Shown here: positions 5,893 to 12,970 of the stretch, piece after piece
Layout: every line of letters starts with the position of its first letter
How positions within the stretch are numbered: position 1 is the stretch's first letter
Origin: an uncultured Peptococcaceae bacterium
Lineage (GTDB): Bacteria; Bacillota; Dehalobacteriia; UBA7702
Length of the DNA: 15,599 nucleotides
Direction: 5' to 3'
Assembly: GCA_937919295.1 (NCBI GenBank)
Contig: CALFRX010000057.1
Coordinates: 1 to 15,599, forward strand
The notes under the pieces: model-generated
Database searches by the model: none
The model's input: only the letters and a program-made list of their open reading frames with translations
What the model was told of the DNA's origin: nothing
Program-made: the position numbers and the translations under genes

Positions 5893-7380
5893 TTACCGAT
5901 ATTGTTTTGCCTCGATTTTGTATTTTTTCAATTTTCGCTCCAAACCCTGGCGCGTCAAATGCAAAGAAGCGGCGGCAGAGCGAATATTTCCCCTGGTTTC
6001 TTTGAGGGCATTGACAATGAGATATTGCTCAAAGGATTCGATGCTGCCTTTCAAGCCCCGATTTTCCCCGGTCAGATCCGCGCAATGACTTTCCGCCACC
6101 TCTTGCGCTCTTACATGGGCAGCCTCTGAGGAAATACCTTGTGAAAGCCGGTTTTTTAAATAAGCGGGCAGATGGCTCACCGTCAACACCATCTCTCCCG
6201 GTGCCGTCATGTTCATAGCGCTTTCAATCGTATTGGATAGCTCCCGGGTATTCCCGGGCCACGCATAGTGAGCAAGCAGGTTTTGCAGCTCCGGGGAAAT
6301 TTGGTAGATATGATTGCCGAAATCCTCATTGCAAGACTCCATAAAATACCTGGATAACAGTGCTATGTCGCCACCCCGTTCCCGCAAAGGAGGCACAAAG
6401 ATGATTCCCGTGGAAAGACGGTAAAATAAATCTTCTCTCAATTCACCATCCTGGATAGCCTTGAAAGGCTGTTTGTTCAATGCGCTGATGATGCGGCAAT
6501 CCACGCTCCTGGTCGTATTGTCGCCAATACGGCGCACCTCTTTCTCTTGGAGGACCCGCAGAATCTTCGCCTGCAAGCCGATGGGCATGGAATTGATCTC
6601 ATCCAAAAAGATGGTCCCGCCCTTGGCCTTTTCAAAAAGGCCTTCCTTATCTAGAGCACCGGTAAAAGCACCCTTTACCGTGCCAAACAAAATGCTTTCC
6701 AGGAGGTTTTCGGGAATGGCGGCGCAATTGATGGGCACGAAGTGATGATGCATGGTGGGGCTGGCGTTATGAATGCTTTGGGCAAACATTTCCTTCCCGG
6801 TACCCGTTTCGCCATAGAGCATCACAGGCGTTTTTTTGGCCGCAAAACGCTTGGCGGTTTCAATGGTATTTTTCATGATGGTACTTTCGCCAATGATGTC
6901 GTCAAAAATATAAACCGTACCATTCTTCATCAGCTTTTTCCGCAGGCAAAAAGTGTTTTTATTATTGACGCCACCGAGCCTGATCAGGCGTTCTTTCATC
7001 TGATTGATATTCTCTGAAACCGAACAGACCATCGAAACGCCGTTTTCATCTTTGATCGTATAAGGATAATTGCTGACAATGGAATTCACTATTTCGCCAT
7101 CTTTGGAGTAATATTCGCAATTCTCGTTAATCCGCGGAATCCCTGTCTCAAGAACAATCAAACTCGGCGGTAAACTACCTTTCTCATAGTCTGTATGCGT
7201 ATAGATGTCGGTAATTGATTTCCCAACCATTTGCTCTTTGGGCACGCATTCCATCACTTCAGCGGCACGGTTCGCATAGATCATCATGCCGTCATTGTCC
7301 ACGATGTGAATCGCCTCATGGATCTGCTCTAAAATGTAATATAAAATTTCTTTTGTAATCCGTTCTTCGTTGTCTTTCAT
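5893..7380 (-). CDS. Sigma-54 dependent activator: PAS, AAA+, Fis-type HTH
   Basis: A 495-residue bacterial enhancer-binding protein. Residues about 10-125 form a PAS sensor (IHIVDNDGMMIYANRAAEVM). The AAA+ domain follows with Walker A GETGTGKE at 190-197, the sigma-54 contact loop GAFTGA at 237-242, Walker B GGTIFLDE at 254-261, the REDLFYRLS region near 315-323 and WPGNTREL at 374-381. A Fis-like helix-turn-helix lies at about 464-487 (GNIRSAAASLHLTRQGLERK). All catalytic elements are intact. ATG 7380 is preceded directly by GGGGGAGAG; upstream in-frame starts have no such site and would run over the palindromic sites. There is no receiver domain, so activation is probably through ligand binding to PAS. 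It is divergent from an mttB gene and upstream of an MFS gene, both with sigma-54 promoters, and is their likely activator. Confidence 0.93.
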   Translation of the reverse strand: MKDNEERITKEILYYILEQIHEAIHIVDNDGMMIYANRAAEVMECVPKEQMVGKSITDIYTHTDYEKGSLPPSLIVLETGIPRINENCEYYSKDGEIVNSIVSNYPYTIKDENGVSMVCSVSENINQMKERLIRLGGVNNKNTFCLRKKLMKNGTVYIFDDIIGESTIMKNTIETAKRFAAKKTPVMLYGETGTGKEMFAQSIHNASPTMHHHFVPINCAAIPENLLESILFGTVKGAFTGALDKEGLFEKAKGGTIFLDEINSMPIGLQAKILRVLQEKEVRRIGDNTTRSVDCRIISALNKQPFKAIQDGELREDLFYRLSTGIIFVPPLRERGGDIALLSRYFMESCNEDFGNHIYQISPELQNLLAHYAWPGNTRELSNTIESAMNMTAPGEMVLTVSHLPAYLKNRLSQGISSEAAHVRAQEVAESHCADLTGENRGLKGSIESFEQYLIVNALKETRGNIRSAAASLHLTRQGLERKLKKYKIEAKQYR

Positions 7381-7392
7381 CTCTCCCCCAAA

Positions 7393-7408
7393 GGCAACCA
7401 TTGTTGCC
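7393..7408. promoter_or_regulatory. Upstream activator site 1 (GGCAAC-N4-GTTGCC)
   Basis: Perfect 6-bp inverted repeat GGCAAC-CATT-GTTGCC, about 220 bp upstream of the predicted start of the divergent mttB transcript. Position and symmetry fit an enhancer site for the Fis-type HTH of the neighbouring activator. Confidence 0.65.
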
Positions 7409-7437
7409 GCTTTAGGCAAAGAAGCAATGGATGTTGC

Positions 7438-7453
7438 GGCAACATGTGTTGCC
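7438..7453. promoter_or_regulatory. Upstream activator site 2 (GGCAAC-N4-GTTGCC)
   Basis: GGCAAC-ATGT-GTTGCC, the same palindrome as at 7393-7408, with centres 45 bp apart (roughly four helical turns). It overlaps a second symmetry, TGTTGC-G-GCAACA at 7433-7445. It also lies just downstream of the predicted start of the activator's own transcript, so binding here could repress that gene. Confidence 0.65.
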
Positions 7454-7466
7454 TAAAAAACAGAGT

Positions 7467-7495
7467 ATTATACATAGCTATTTGTCGATCCTTAA
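7467..7495 (-). promoter_or_regulatory. Probable sigma-A promoter of the activator gene
   Basis: On the minus strand a perfect TATAAT at 7472-7467 is preceded after 17 bp by a weak TTAAGG. The start would be near 7460, giving a leader of about 80 nt that includes both palindromic sites. Confidence 0.45.
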
Positions 7496-7596
7496 ATAAA
7501 ACGTAACCTCATGGTGATTTTAAGCCATTGTATCATTAATATATGTCGGCGGCAATGTGAAATAATTTGCAATTGGCCTCATCCGATTCACCAAGT

Positions 7597-7613
7597 TTGG
7601 CACGGGTTTTGCA
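7597..7613 (+). promoter_or_regulatory. Sigma-54 (-24/-12) promoter of the mttB homologue
   Basis: TTGGCACGGGTTTTGCA matches the sigma-54 consensus almost perfectly: TGGCACG, four bases, TTGCA, with GG at 7599-7600 and GC at 7611-7612. The predicted start is near 7624, 38 nt before the ATG. The palindromes at 7393-7453 stand 170-230 bp upstream, the usual enhancer distance, with an AT-rich stretch between that could bend. Confidence 0.88.
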
Positions 7614-7661
7614 TTATATATTGGCGTTCACGATAAAACCAAAATCAACGAGGAGGACAGC

Positions 7662-9089
7662 ATGTTAGATTTTCGTATTCTCAACGATCAACAGCTAAAG
7701 GAAATTGAAGAAGGAGCCTATCGGATTTTAGAAACCGTTGGCGTAGAAGTTCATAATGAAAAGGCCTTGGCCTTGTTGAGGGATCTGGATTGTGGGGTTC
7801 ACAACACAAGAGTTACGATTCCCCGGGCTGCCGTAAAGAAAGCTCTTTCCACCGTACCCCAATACATCCAAATGTATGATAGGGATGGCAACCTTTCGAT
7901 GTCTTTGGGAGGCAATAACAGTTACTACGGCTCCGGCCCCACTTGTCCCAAATTTATTGACCCACGCAGCGGTGAACGGAGAAACGCGATCAAACAGGAT
8001 GCCGCCGACGCTGCCGTGGTCGCCGACGCGTTGGGTGGCCTTGATTTCGTCATGTCCCTGAGCATGATCAGCGATCAAACCAGGGGTCTGGCAGACATTC
8101 ACGAAGTGGACGCCATGGTAAGAAACACCAAGAAACCCATTGCCACCTGGGCGTTTAACGGAAGAAATACCAAAGCCATCATCGATATGTGCGCTGCCGT
8201 AAAGGGAGGCCTTGAAAAGTTACAGAAAGAACCTTATGTCATCGTCTATGCGGAACCCACCACTCCGCTGAGCCACTGCGATGAGGCAATGGAAAAATTG
8301 ATGATCCTCGCGGAAAATAATATCCCCGTCATCTATTCCCCCGGCATGCTGTTGGGCGGTACGGCCCCGGTTACCATCGCGGGAGCAATGACCGTCGGCA
8401 TGGCGGAAAGCCTGACCGGGCTCATAGTACACCAGGCGGTATCCCCCGGCGCGCCGTTTATCAGCTCCTGTGGCGGCTGCGTCATGGATTTAAAGGCAAT
8501 GAAAACGCCCTACGGCGCTCCCGAGAGCATTTTACTTTATGGCGCTTCTTCCGAAATCTACCGTTATCTGGGAATTCCTTCTTTTGGTCTGGCCGGCGCT
8601 ACCGATGCCAAAATCATCGACGCCCAGGCAGGCTTTGAATCGGCATTGGAAATTTTCATCAATGATGCCTGCGGTGGCAATTTAATCCATGACATCGGTT
8701 TTATGGATTACGGCCTTACCGGTTCCTGCCAACAGATGGTTTTATGCGATGAAATCATCGGTTTTGTGCGCCGTCTCCGTCAGGGAGTGACGGTGGATCT
8801 CAACACCTTGGCCTACGACACGGTAAAAGATGCCGGACCCGGCGGCAATTTCCTTGGTGCGACCCACACCTTTGAAAATTTCAAAAATGAAATTTGGAAT
8901 CCCTTGATCAGCGAACGCCGTTCCTATGAGGAATGGGAAGCTGGCGGCAAAAAGTCCCTTTCCAAAGTCATCGATGAAAAGGTCGTGGAAATATTAGATC
9001 AGCATCAAGTGCCGTCCCTTGCCCCCAAGGTGCTTGCAAAACTTGACGAAATCGTAGCAAGAGAAGAAGATTATCTCGCATCCAAGTGA
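7662..9089 (+). CDS. MttB-family methyltransferase, non-pyrrolysine (MtgB-type)
   Basis: A 475-residue member of the trimethylamine methyltransferase family (MttB/MtgB superfamily), expected to form a TIM barrel and transfer a methyl group from a quaternary or tertiary amine to Co(I) of a corrinoid protein. Family features include the N-terminal helix EEGAYRILETVGVEV, a Gly-rich SYYGSGPTCPKFID near 87-100, GGTAPVTIAGA at about 232-242, YGAPES at 284-289, and the C-terminal GPGGNFLGATHT at 392-402 followed by the FENFKNEIWNPL segment. There is no in-frame amber codon, so it belongs to the non-Pyl branch that includes the glycine betaine methyltransferase MtgB. GAGGAGG sits a few bases before ATG 7662. 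It is transcribed alone from a sigma-54 promoter and ends at a terminator, with no corrinoid protein or methyltransferase II gene next to it. The substrate could be glycine betaine, carnitine, proline betaine or another methylated amine; sequence alone does not decide. Confidence 0.9.
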   Translation: MLDFRILNDQQLKEIEEGAYRILETVGVEVHNEKALALLRDLDCGVHNTRVTIPRAAVKKALSTVPQYIQMYDRDGNLSMSLGGNNSYYGSGPTCPKFIDPRSGERRNAIKQDAADAAVVADALGGLDFVMSLSMISDQTRGLADIHEVDAMVRNTKKPIATWAFNGRNTKAIIDMCAAVKGGLEKLQKEPYVIVYAEPTTPLSHCDEAMEKLMILAENNIPVIYSPGMLLGGTAPVTIAGAMTVGMAESLTGLIVHQAVSPGAPFISSCGGCVMDLKAMKTPYGAPESILLYGASSEIYRYLGIPSFGLAGATDAKIIDAQAGFESALEIFINDACGGNLIHDIGFMDYGLTGSCQQMVLCDEIIGFVRRLRQGVTVDLNTLAYDTVKDAGPGGNFLGATHTFENFKNEIWNPLISERRSYEEWEAGGKKSLSKVIDEKVVEILDQHQVPSLAPKVLAKLDEIVAREEDYLASK

Positions 9090-9205
9090 CCTTTGAAATG
9101 GTTCCCCGGCTACTAATTCAAAAGAAAAGAATAGAGAACAAGCAAAGGGGCCAAAGATAAAACTTCGCCACACTTTGAAACCCTTACATAAACACATCAC
9201 CAAAG

Positions 9206-9247
9206 AAAAAGTCGATTTTTGATTTACCATCAGAAATCGACTTTTTT
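9206..9247. terminator. Bidirectional terminator between mttB homologue and cdd
   Basis: AAAAAGTCGATTT pairs with AAATCGACTTTTT (13 bp) around a 15-base loop. The A run on the left and T run on the right make it functional in both directions, as expected between convergent genes. Confidence 0.85.
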
Positions 9248-9255
9248 GTGATGGT

Positions 9256-9651
9256 TTATCGTTTCACGGTAAAGTGAAAAGCCTTGGGCAGTAACTCACC
9301 TAAGGTCAGAACTTTATAATCCGCCTCGTTTTTCACGGCGTAGATAAGGAAATCTTCACCGCAGAATTCCGCCATCACCTGGCGGCAGATGCCGCAGGGA
9401 TAGCAGTAATCCGTCTCGTCGGCAGCGATGGCGATGGCCTGAAACTCCCGCTCTCCAGCGGCAATGGCAACGTAAAAGGCGGTGCGCTCGGCACAAACCG
9501 AGGCACTGAAAACACCGTTTTCCACATTGCAGCCACTGTAGATTTTACCGTCTTTGGTCAAAAGCGCCGCGCCGACCTTAAACCCGGAATAGCGGGAATA
9601 GGCATTTCCCCGGGCCGCCAAAGCTGCTTTGATCAGTTCTTTTTCCTTCAT
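9256..9651 (-). CDS. cdd: Cytidine deaminase
   Basis: A 131-residue enzyme of the small homotetrameric type that hydrolyses cytidine and deoxycytidine to uridine and deoxyuridine in pyrimidine salvage. The zinc site is complete: C53-A-E55 in VCAERTAF, with E55 as proton shuttle, and C86 and C89 in PCGICRQV. The substrate-binding NVEN is at 42-45. The ATG at 9651 overlaps the deoC stop codon by 4 nt (ATGA) and has GGAGGTG seven bases upstream inside deoC, so the two genes are translationally coupled. The stop lies next to the bidirectional terminator. Confidence 0.97.
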   Translation of the reverse strand: MKEKELIKAALAARGNAYSRYSGFKVGAALLTKDGKIYSGCNVENGVFSASVCAERTAFYVAIAAGEREFQAIAIAADETDYCYPCGICRQVMAEFCGEDFLIYAVKNEADYKVLTLGELLPKAFHFTVKR

Positions 9652-10301
9652 TTCAACACCTCCACACCGCAGCTCGCGCCGATGCGCTCAACGCCGGCAT
9701 CGTAAAACGCTTCCAGTTCCGCGGCAGTACGGAGACCGCCCGCGGCTTTGATCTTCACGTCTTTCCCAATATGTTTCCGAAACAGCGCCACATCTTCTAA
9801 AGTGGCGCCGCCCTTACCAAAGCCGGTGGAAGTTTTGATATAATCAGCCTTTGCCGCGGTGACACATTGACAAAGAGAAATTTTTTCCTCTGTTGTCAGG
9901 TCGCAGACCTCCACGATAACTTTGAGAATCTTATCGCCGCAAATTTCCTTGATCGCGGCAATCTCCGCCGTTACGGCGGTAAAATCGCCGTTTTTCACAT
10001 CCATGCGGTTGATGACCAGATCGATTTCGGTGGCGCCGTTTTGAAGGGCGTCCGCTGTTTCAAATCGTTTCACCGCCGTGGTTTGATAACCGAAAGGAAA
10101 ACCCACCACCGTGCAAACGGTCAAATGGGGGAATTTTTCTTTTACGTAAGCCACTGCCGCAGGCATGATACAGACCGTTGCCGTCTCATAAAGAAGCGCT
10201 TCGGCGCAGACTTTGTTTAACTGTGCGGTGACCGCGTTGGGATTTAATAAGGTATGATCCACACGGTGCAGGATCGCCTTTTTCTTTTTTTCGTCCAGCA
10301 T
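9648..10301 (-). CDS. deoC: Deoxyribose-phosphate aldolase
   Basis: A 217-residue class I aldolase that cleaves 2-deoxyribose 5-phosphate to acetaldehyde and glyceraldehyde 3-phosphate in deoxynucleoside catabolism. The catalytic set is present: the Schiff-base lysine K156 in ADYIKTSTGF, the second lysine K185 in KIKAAGG, and the aspartate D95 in TEIDLVIN. The often seen CVNP motif appears here as CIMP (44-47), a modest change. ATG 10301 is chosen because GAGGTGG lies 6 nt upstream; a GTG at 10310 would add three residues but falls inside that site. It forms a two-gene salvage operon with cdd. No nucleoside phosphorylase gene is in the window. Confidence 0.96.
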   Translation of the reverse strand: MLDEKKKKAILHRVDHTLLNPNAVTAQLNKVCAEALLYETATVCIMPAAVAYVKEKFPHLTVCTVVGFPFGYQTTAVKRFETADALQNGATEIDLVINRMDVKNGDFTAVTAEIAAIKEICGDKILKVIVEVCDLTTEEKISLCQCVTAAKADYIKTSTGFGKGGATLEDVALFRKHIGKDVKIKAAGGLRTAAELEAFYDAGVERIGASCGVEVLK

Positions 10302-10327
10302 TGGCTCCACCTCGTTTTATATCCTCC

Positions 10328-10333
10328 ATTATA
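10328..10333 (-). promoter_or_regulatory. -10 element of the deoC-cdd operon
   Basis: A perfect TATAAT, preceded by TG one base upstream, lies on the minus strand with initiation expected near 10321, 20 nt before the ATG. The matching -35 region would fall in the terminator of the preceding gene and is poor (TGACTT-like), so activity may need an activator. Confidence 0.45.
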
Positions 10334-10346
10334 ACATAAAAAAAAG

Positions 10347-10373
10347 AAAAGTCACCGGCTACGGTGACTTTTT
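10347..10373 (-). terminator. Strong terminator upstream of deoC
   Basis: AAAAGTCACCG-GCTA-CGGTGACTTTT, an 11-bp stem with tetraloop. On the minus strand it is followed by C and eight T, which fits termination of the 72-aa gene's transcript; the T tract on the plus strand makes it bidirectional. Confidence 0.8.
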
Positions 10374-10410
10374 CAAAACAAAATCAGGGCCTGTTTTACA
10401 AGGAGGTAAA

Positions 10411-10442
10411 AGAAAATCACAGAACAAAGTCTGTGATTTTCT
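10411..10442 (-). terminator. First terminator after the 72-aa gene
   Basis: AGAAAATCACAGA pairs with TCTGTGATTTTCT around a 6-base loop, about 20 bp after the small gene's stop on the minus strand, followed by TTTTA. With the hairpin at 10347-10373 it forms a tandem pair. Confidence 0.7.
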
Positions 10443-10460
10443 CCGCGCAACACCGTAGCT

Positions 10461-10679
10461 TTATAGCTCATCTTTCACGATTTTTCCCAGAGTATCCACG
10501 ACTTTACCGAGGTCGGCGGCACGGTCGATGGCCTTTTCCAGCTGATGTTTGTGAGCTGCGGTCAGCGCGTTAAACTTTTCCGCGGCAGAGACGGCAAAAT
10601 AATACGCCTCGGTGACGTCACGGAGCATATGCGCGGCTTCTTCCTCGGTATAAGGGCAGTTGTTGTCAAAATCCTGCAT
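10461..10679 (-). CDS. Small acidic helical protein, unknown function
   Basis: A 72-residue protein with an excellent start: GGAGG lies 8 bases before ATG 10679. It is followed by two terminators, which supports a real, separately transcribed gene. The sequence is predicted mostly helical and Ala-rich (EEEAAHMLRDVTEAYYFAVS, then AAHKHQLEKAIDRAADLGKV), with no signal peptide, membrane segment or zinc motif. I do not recognise a family. It is divergent from the spore coat operon and upstream of deoC-cdd, from which it is separated by terminators. A sporulation role is conceivable from position only. It could be a small regulatory or adaptor protein. Confidence 0.7.
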   Translation of the reverse strand: MQDFDNNCPYTEEEAAHMLRDVTEAYYFAVSAAEKFNALTAAHKHQLEKAIDRAADLGKVVDTLGKIVKDEL

Positions 10680-10717
10680 CTTTTTTCCTCCTTTATTTCT
10701 TTATTTATGTAAAAATG

Positions 10718-10744
10718 GGACATTTATGACTAAGGACTTATGAC
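10718..10744 (+). repeat. GGAC/TTATGAC direct repeat in divergent promoter region
   Basis: GGAC-AT-TTATGAC (10718-10730) is repeated as GGAC-TTATGAC (10734-10744) in the 112-bp gap between the small gene and the coat operon. This may be a binding site pair; no convincing sigma-A promoter was found in the gap. Confidence 0.3.
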
Positions 10745-10791
10745 ATACTGCCGCCACACCACGCATAAAAAATACCGTGAGGTGCTCTGAC

Positions 10792-11805
10792 ATGGAAGAG
10801 TTCGTAACGGCAATATCCTTGCTATATTCTATTCACATCAACGGCATTGTGTCACTGAAACCGCAAAAAGTATGGCGGGTCATTGCTGACGAGGGGTTTT
10901 TTATTTTAAAATTGCTGCCCTACCCTAAGGAAGAAACGGGTTTTATCACTGACGCCATGGCCTATCTCGCCGAAAGGGGTTTCCACCGCTATAACGAAAT
11001 CGTCCCCACCAAAGAAAACACGCCTTGCGGCGCTTACGGAAATAGCTTCACCCTGCTGACCCAGGAGCTTTATGGCCGCACTCCTTCCTTTCGCCTAGAG
11101 GACGATGTCGCTGCCGTCGCCGCCTGCCTTAGCGACCTGCACCAGGCTGCGGCGGGATTTTTCCCCAAGCATGATTTTGCAGAGCGGATCAAATGGGGCA
11201 AAATGATCGCCACCCTCCATAGCGGAAAAGATGATTTGCAAGGCTTTGCCGCGACAGTGGCCAAAAAAGCGGAGAAGGACGATTTCGACGAGGCCTTTCT
11301 CTCCTATTGCGCATTTTATATCCGCCAAGCGGAAGAGGCCGTGGCGGCATTGGCTTCCTTTTATCCCTCCCTTTCCTCAAGAAAAGAAAAAAAAGGCGGT
11401 TTTTGCCATCACGACCCGGCCCATCATAATTTTTTCATCAATGAGCAAAAGGAGCAAAAAAACGTCTTTGTCTTCGATTTCGACTACGCCATCGCCGATC
11501 TCAGAGCCCATGACGTCGCCGCTCTGCTGCTAAAAATTTTAAAAACAAATCACTGGGATACTCGTCTCGCTCAAAAGGCCTTCGCTGTTTACCATGGCTC
11601 TTTTCCTTTGGAGCGAGAAGAGACCCGCTTCATTGAACTGCTGATCAAATACCCTTACGATTTTCGCCACGCGGCCTTTGCCCGTTATACGGAAAAAAAC
11701 GATTCCACAAGAATCGCGAAAAAATTACCGCGTCTCACACGAGAAGCGGACCGGCGGGAAAAAGCCTTGCTTGCCTTAAATCAATACTTTGCGGAGGAAT
11801 CATGA
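10792..11805 (+). CDS. CotS-type spore coat protein, kinase-like fold
   Basis: A 337-residue member of the CotS family, which has an aminoglycoside phosphotransferase-like fold and is found in the spore coat. The catalytic-loop equivalent HHDPAHHNFFI is at 206-216 and the DFD-equivalent VFDFDYA at 227-233; both retain the aspartates and asparagine expected of a phosphotransferase, so activity is possible though not shown for the family. The N-lobe has KVWRVIADEGFFILKLL. The start is ATG 10792, 7 nt after GAGGTG; a GTG at 10777 lies before that site. It overlaps the next gene by 4 nt (ATGA), and this pairing with a glycosyltransferase matches the Bacillus subtilis cotSA-cotS arrangement. Transcription in the mother cell by SigE or SigK is expected, but I cannot place the promoter firmly. 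Confidence 0.85.
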   Translation: MEEFVTAISLLYSIHINGIVSLKPQKVWRVIADEGFFILKLLPYPKEETGFITDAMAYLAERGFHRYNEIVPTKENTPCGAYGNSFTLLTQELYGRTPSFRLEDDVAAVAACLSDLHQAAAGFFPKHDFAERIKWGKMIATLHSGKDDLQGFAATVAKKAEKDDFDEAFLSYCAFYIRQAEEAVAALASFYPSLSSRKEKKGGFCHHDPAHHNFFINEQKEQKNVFVFDFDYAIADLRAHDVAALLLKILKTNHWDTRLAQKAFAVYHGSFPLEREETRFIELLIKYPYDFRHAAFARYTEKNDSTRIAKKLPRLTREADRREKALLALNQYFAEES

Positions 11806-12902
11806 ACATACTCATCGACGCGTCGGCGTCTTTTTTCTATCACAGCACCGGTATCGGGGCCTATGCCACAGAGCTTGTACGGGGGCTGACAGAAATCGAA
11901 AACGACCACACGCTTTCTTTATTTACGGGAAAACGTGTTTTTCCTGCCACAGAGATCGACAAATCGGCGCAGAAAACGGTCTGTTCTTTTTGGCAGCGAA
12001 CAGCAAAAAACAAGGCGGAAATCAGTGGCGATTTCGATTTATACCACAACCTTCATAACGGCATCGGCATGAAAGAGGCAGGAAATAAAAAAATCGTCAC
12101 AATCCACGACATGATTCCCTGCATCCTGCCGGAATATTGCGGTTCCCCTTATAAGGAGCTGTTCTTGGCAAATACCCGGCAAAGCGCCGAAGCTGCCGAC
12201 GCGGTGATCACTGTTTCGGAAAACAGTAAAAATGATATCCTTCGCTTTACCGATGTGCAAGAAGAGCGCATTCACGTTATCGCCGAAGCGCCAAAGGGCA
12301 ACTGCAAACCGCTGCCGCCAAAGCTCACCGCAGATTATCTCTTTTCCCGTTACCATCTGCGCGCCCCGTTCTTTCTCTATGTCGGCGGCTTCAATGAGCG
12401 GAAAAACGTTGCCGGTCTGATCAAGGCCTACGCCTCCATTTGCCGAGATTTTCCCTATGTCTGCCCCCTGGTAATCATCGGCAAAGAAGGCAGCCGCCGT
12501 AAAAAATTGGAGGAGCTTGCCGAAACGCTGTCTGTTACGGCCTTTCTCCGTTTCCCCGGTTACGTTCCCGATCACGACCTGCCTTTCTTTTATAACCAAT
12601 GCCAAGCCCTGATCTATCCTTCCTTTTACGAAGGCTTCGGCTTACCCCCCTTAGAGGCAGCCGCCTGCCAAACGGCAGTGGTCACCTCCAACCGCGCTTC
12701 CTTAAAAGAAGTGATGGCCGACGGCGCCCTCTACGCCGATCCCGGCAATACCGCCGGGTTGGCCCTGCACTTATACAGCCTCGCCGCCGACAACCATCTG
12801 CGGGAAACCATGGCGCGACGGGCTTACGAACGCAGCCGCGCCTTTTCCTATACGAAAACGGCGCAGCAGACCTTAGCCCTCTATGAGAAGATTTGTCGGT
12901 AA
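11802..12902 (+). CDS. GT4-family glycosyltransferase, CotSA-like
   Basis: A 366-residue GT-B fold glycosyltransferase. The N-terminal Rossmann half starts with ILIDASAS...TGIGAYATELV and contains IHDMIP at 101-106. The C-terminal half begins at about 190 with FLYVGGFNERKN (nucleotide-sugar loop) and carries the retaining E-x7-E type motif EGFGLPPLE at 277-285 preceded by IYPSFY. No membrane segment or signal peptide is seen, so it acts in the cytoplasm, presumably of the mother cell. GGAGG stands 5 nt before the ATG, inside the end of the preceding cotS-like gene, so translation is coupled. CotSA of Bacillus is the closest functional parallel by context. The sugar donor and acceptor cannot be read from sequence; a coat protein or coat polysaccharide is the inferred acceptor. 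Confidence 0.9.
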   Translation: MNILIDASASFFYHSTGIGAYATELVRGLTEIENDHTLSLFTGKRVFPATEIDKSAQKTVCSFWQRTAKNKAEISGDFDLYHNLHNGIGMKEAGNKKIVTIHDMIPCILPEYCGSPYKELFLANTRQSAEAADAVITVSENSKNDILRFTDVQEERIHVIAEAPKGNCKPLPPKLTADYLFSRYHLRAPFFLYVGGFNERKNVAGLIKAYASICRDFPYVCPLVIIGKEGSRRKKLEELAETLSVTAFLRFPGYVPDHDLPFFYNQCQALIYPSFYEGFGLPPLEAAACQTAVVTSNRASLKEVMADGALYADPGNTAGLALHLYSLAADNHLRETMARRAYERSRAFSYTKTAQQTLALYEKICR

Positions 12903-12970
12903 CGTTCTGTTCTTCCCCTCTCTTGCATATATATAAAACAACGGGCCTATCCGCTCAAAGGAGGAACATC

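Noticed and set aside
2696..9089. Possible pyrrolysine use in the two MttB-family genes
   Set aside because: Both reading frames are complete without an in-frame TAG, and no pylRS, pylBCD or tRNA-Pyl gene is in the window.
10740..10780. SigE or SigK promoter for the coat operon (CATACT near 10744, CATAAAAAATA near 10763)
   Set aside because: The -10-like strings match only partly and no convincing -35 partner at the right distance was found.
12927..12940. CATATATA as a sporulation sigma -10 before the sipL-like gene
   Set aside because: No matching -35 element is visible, and the AT run can arise by chance. Read-through from the overlapping upstream genes is sufficient.
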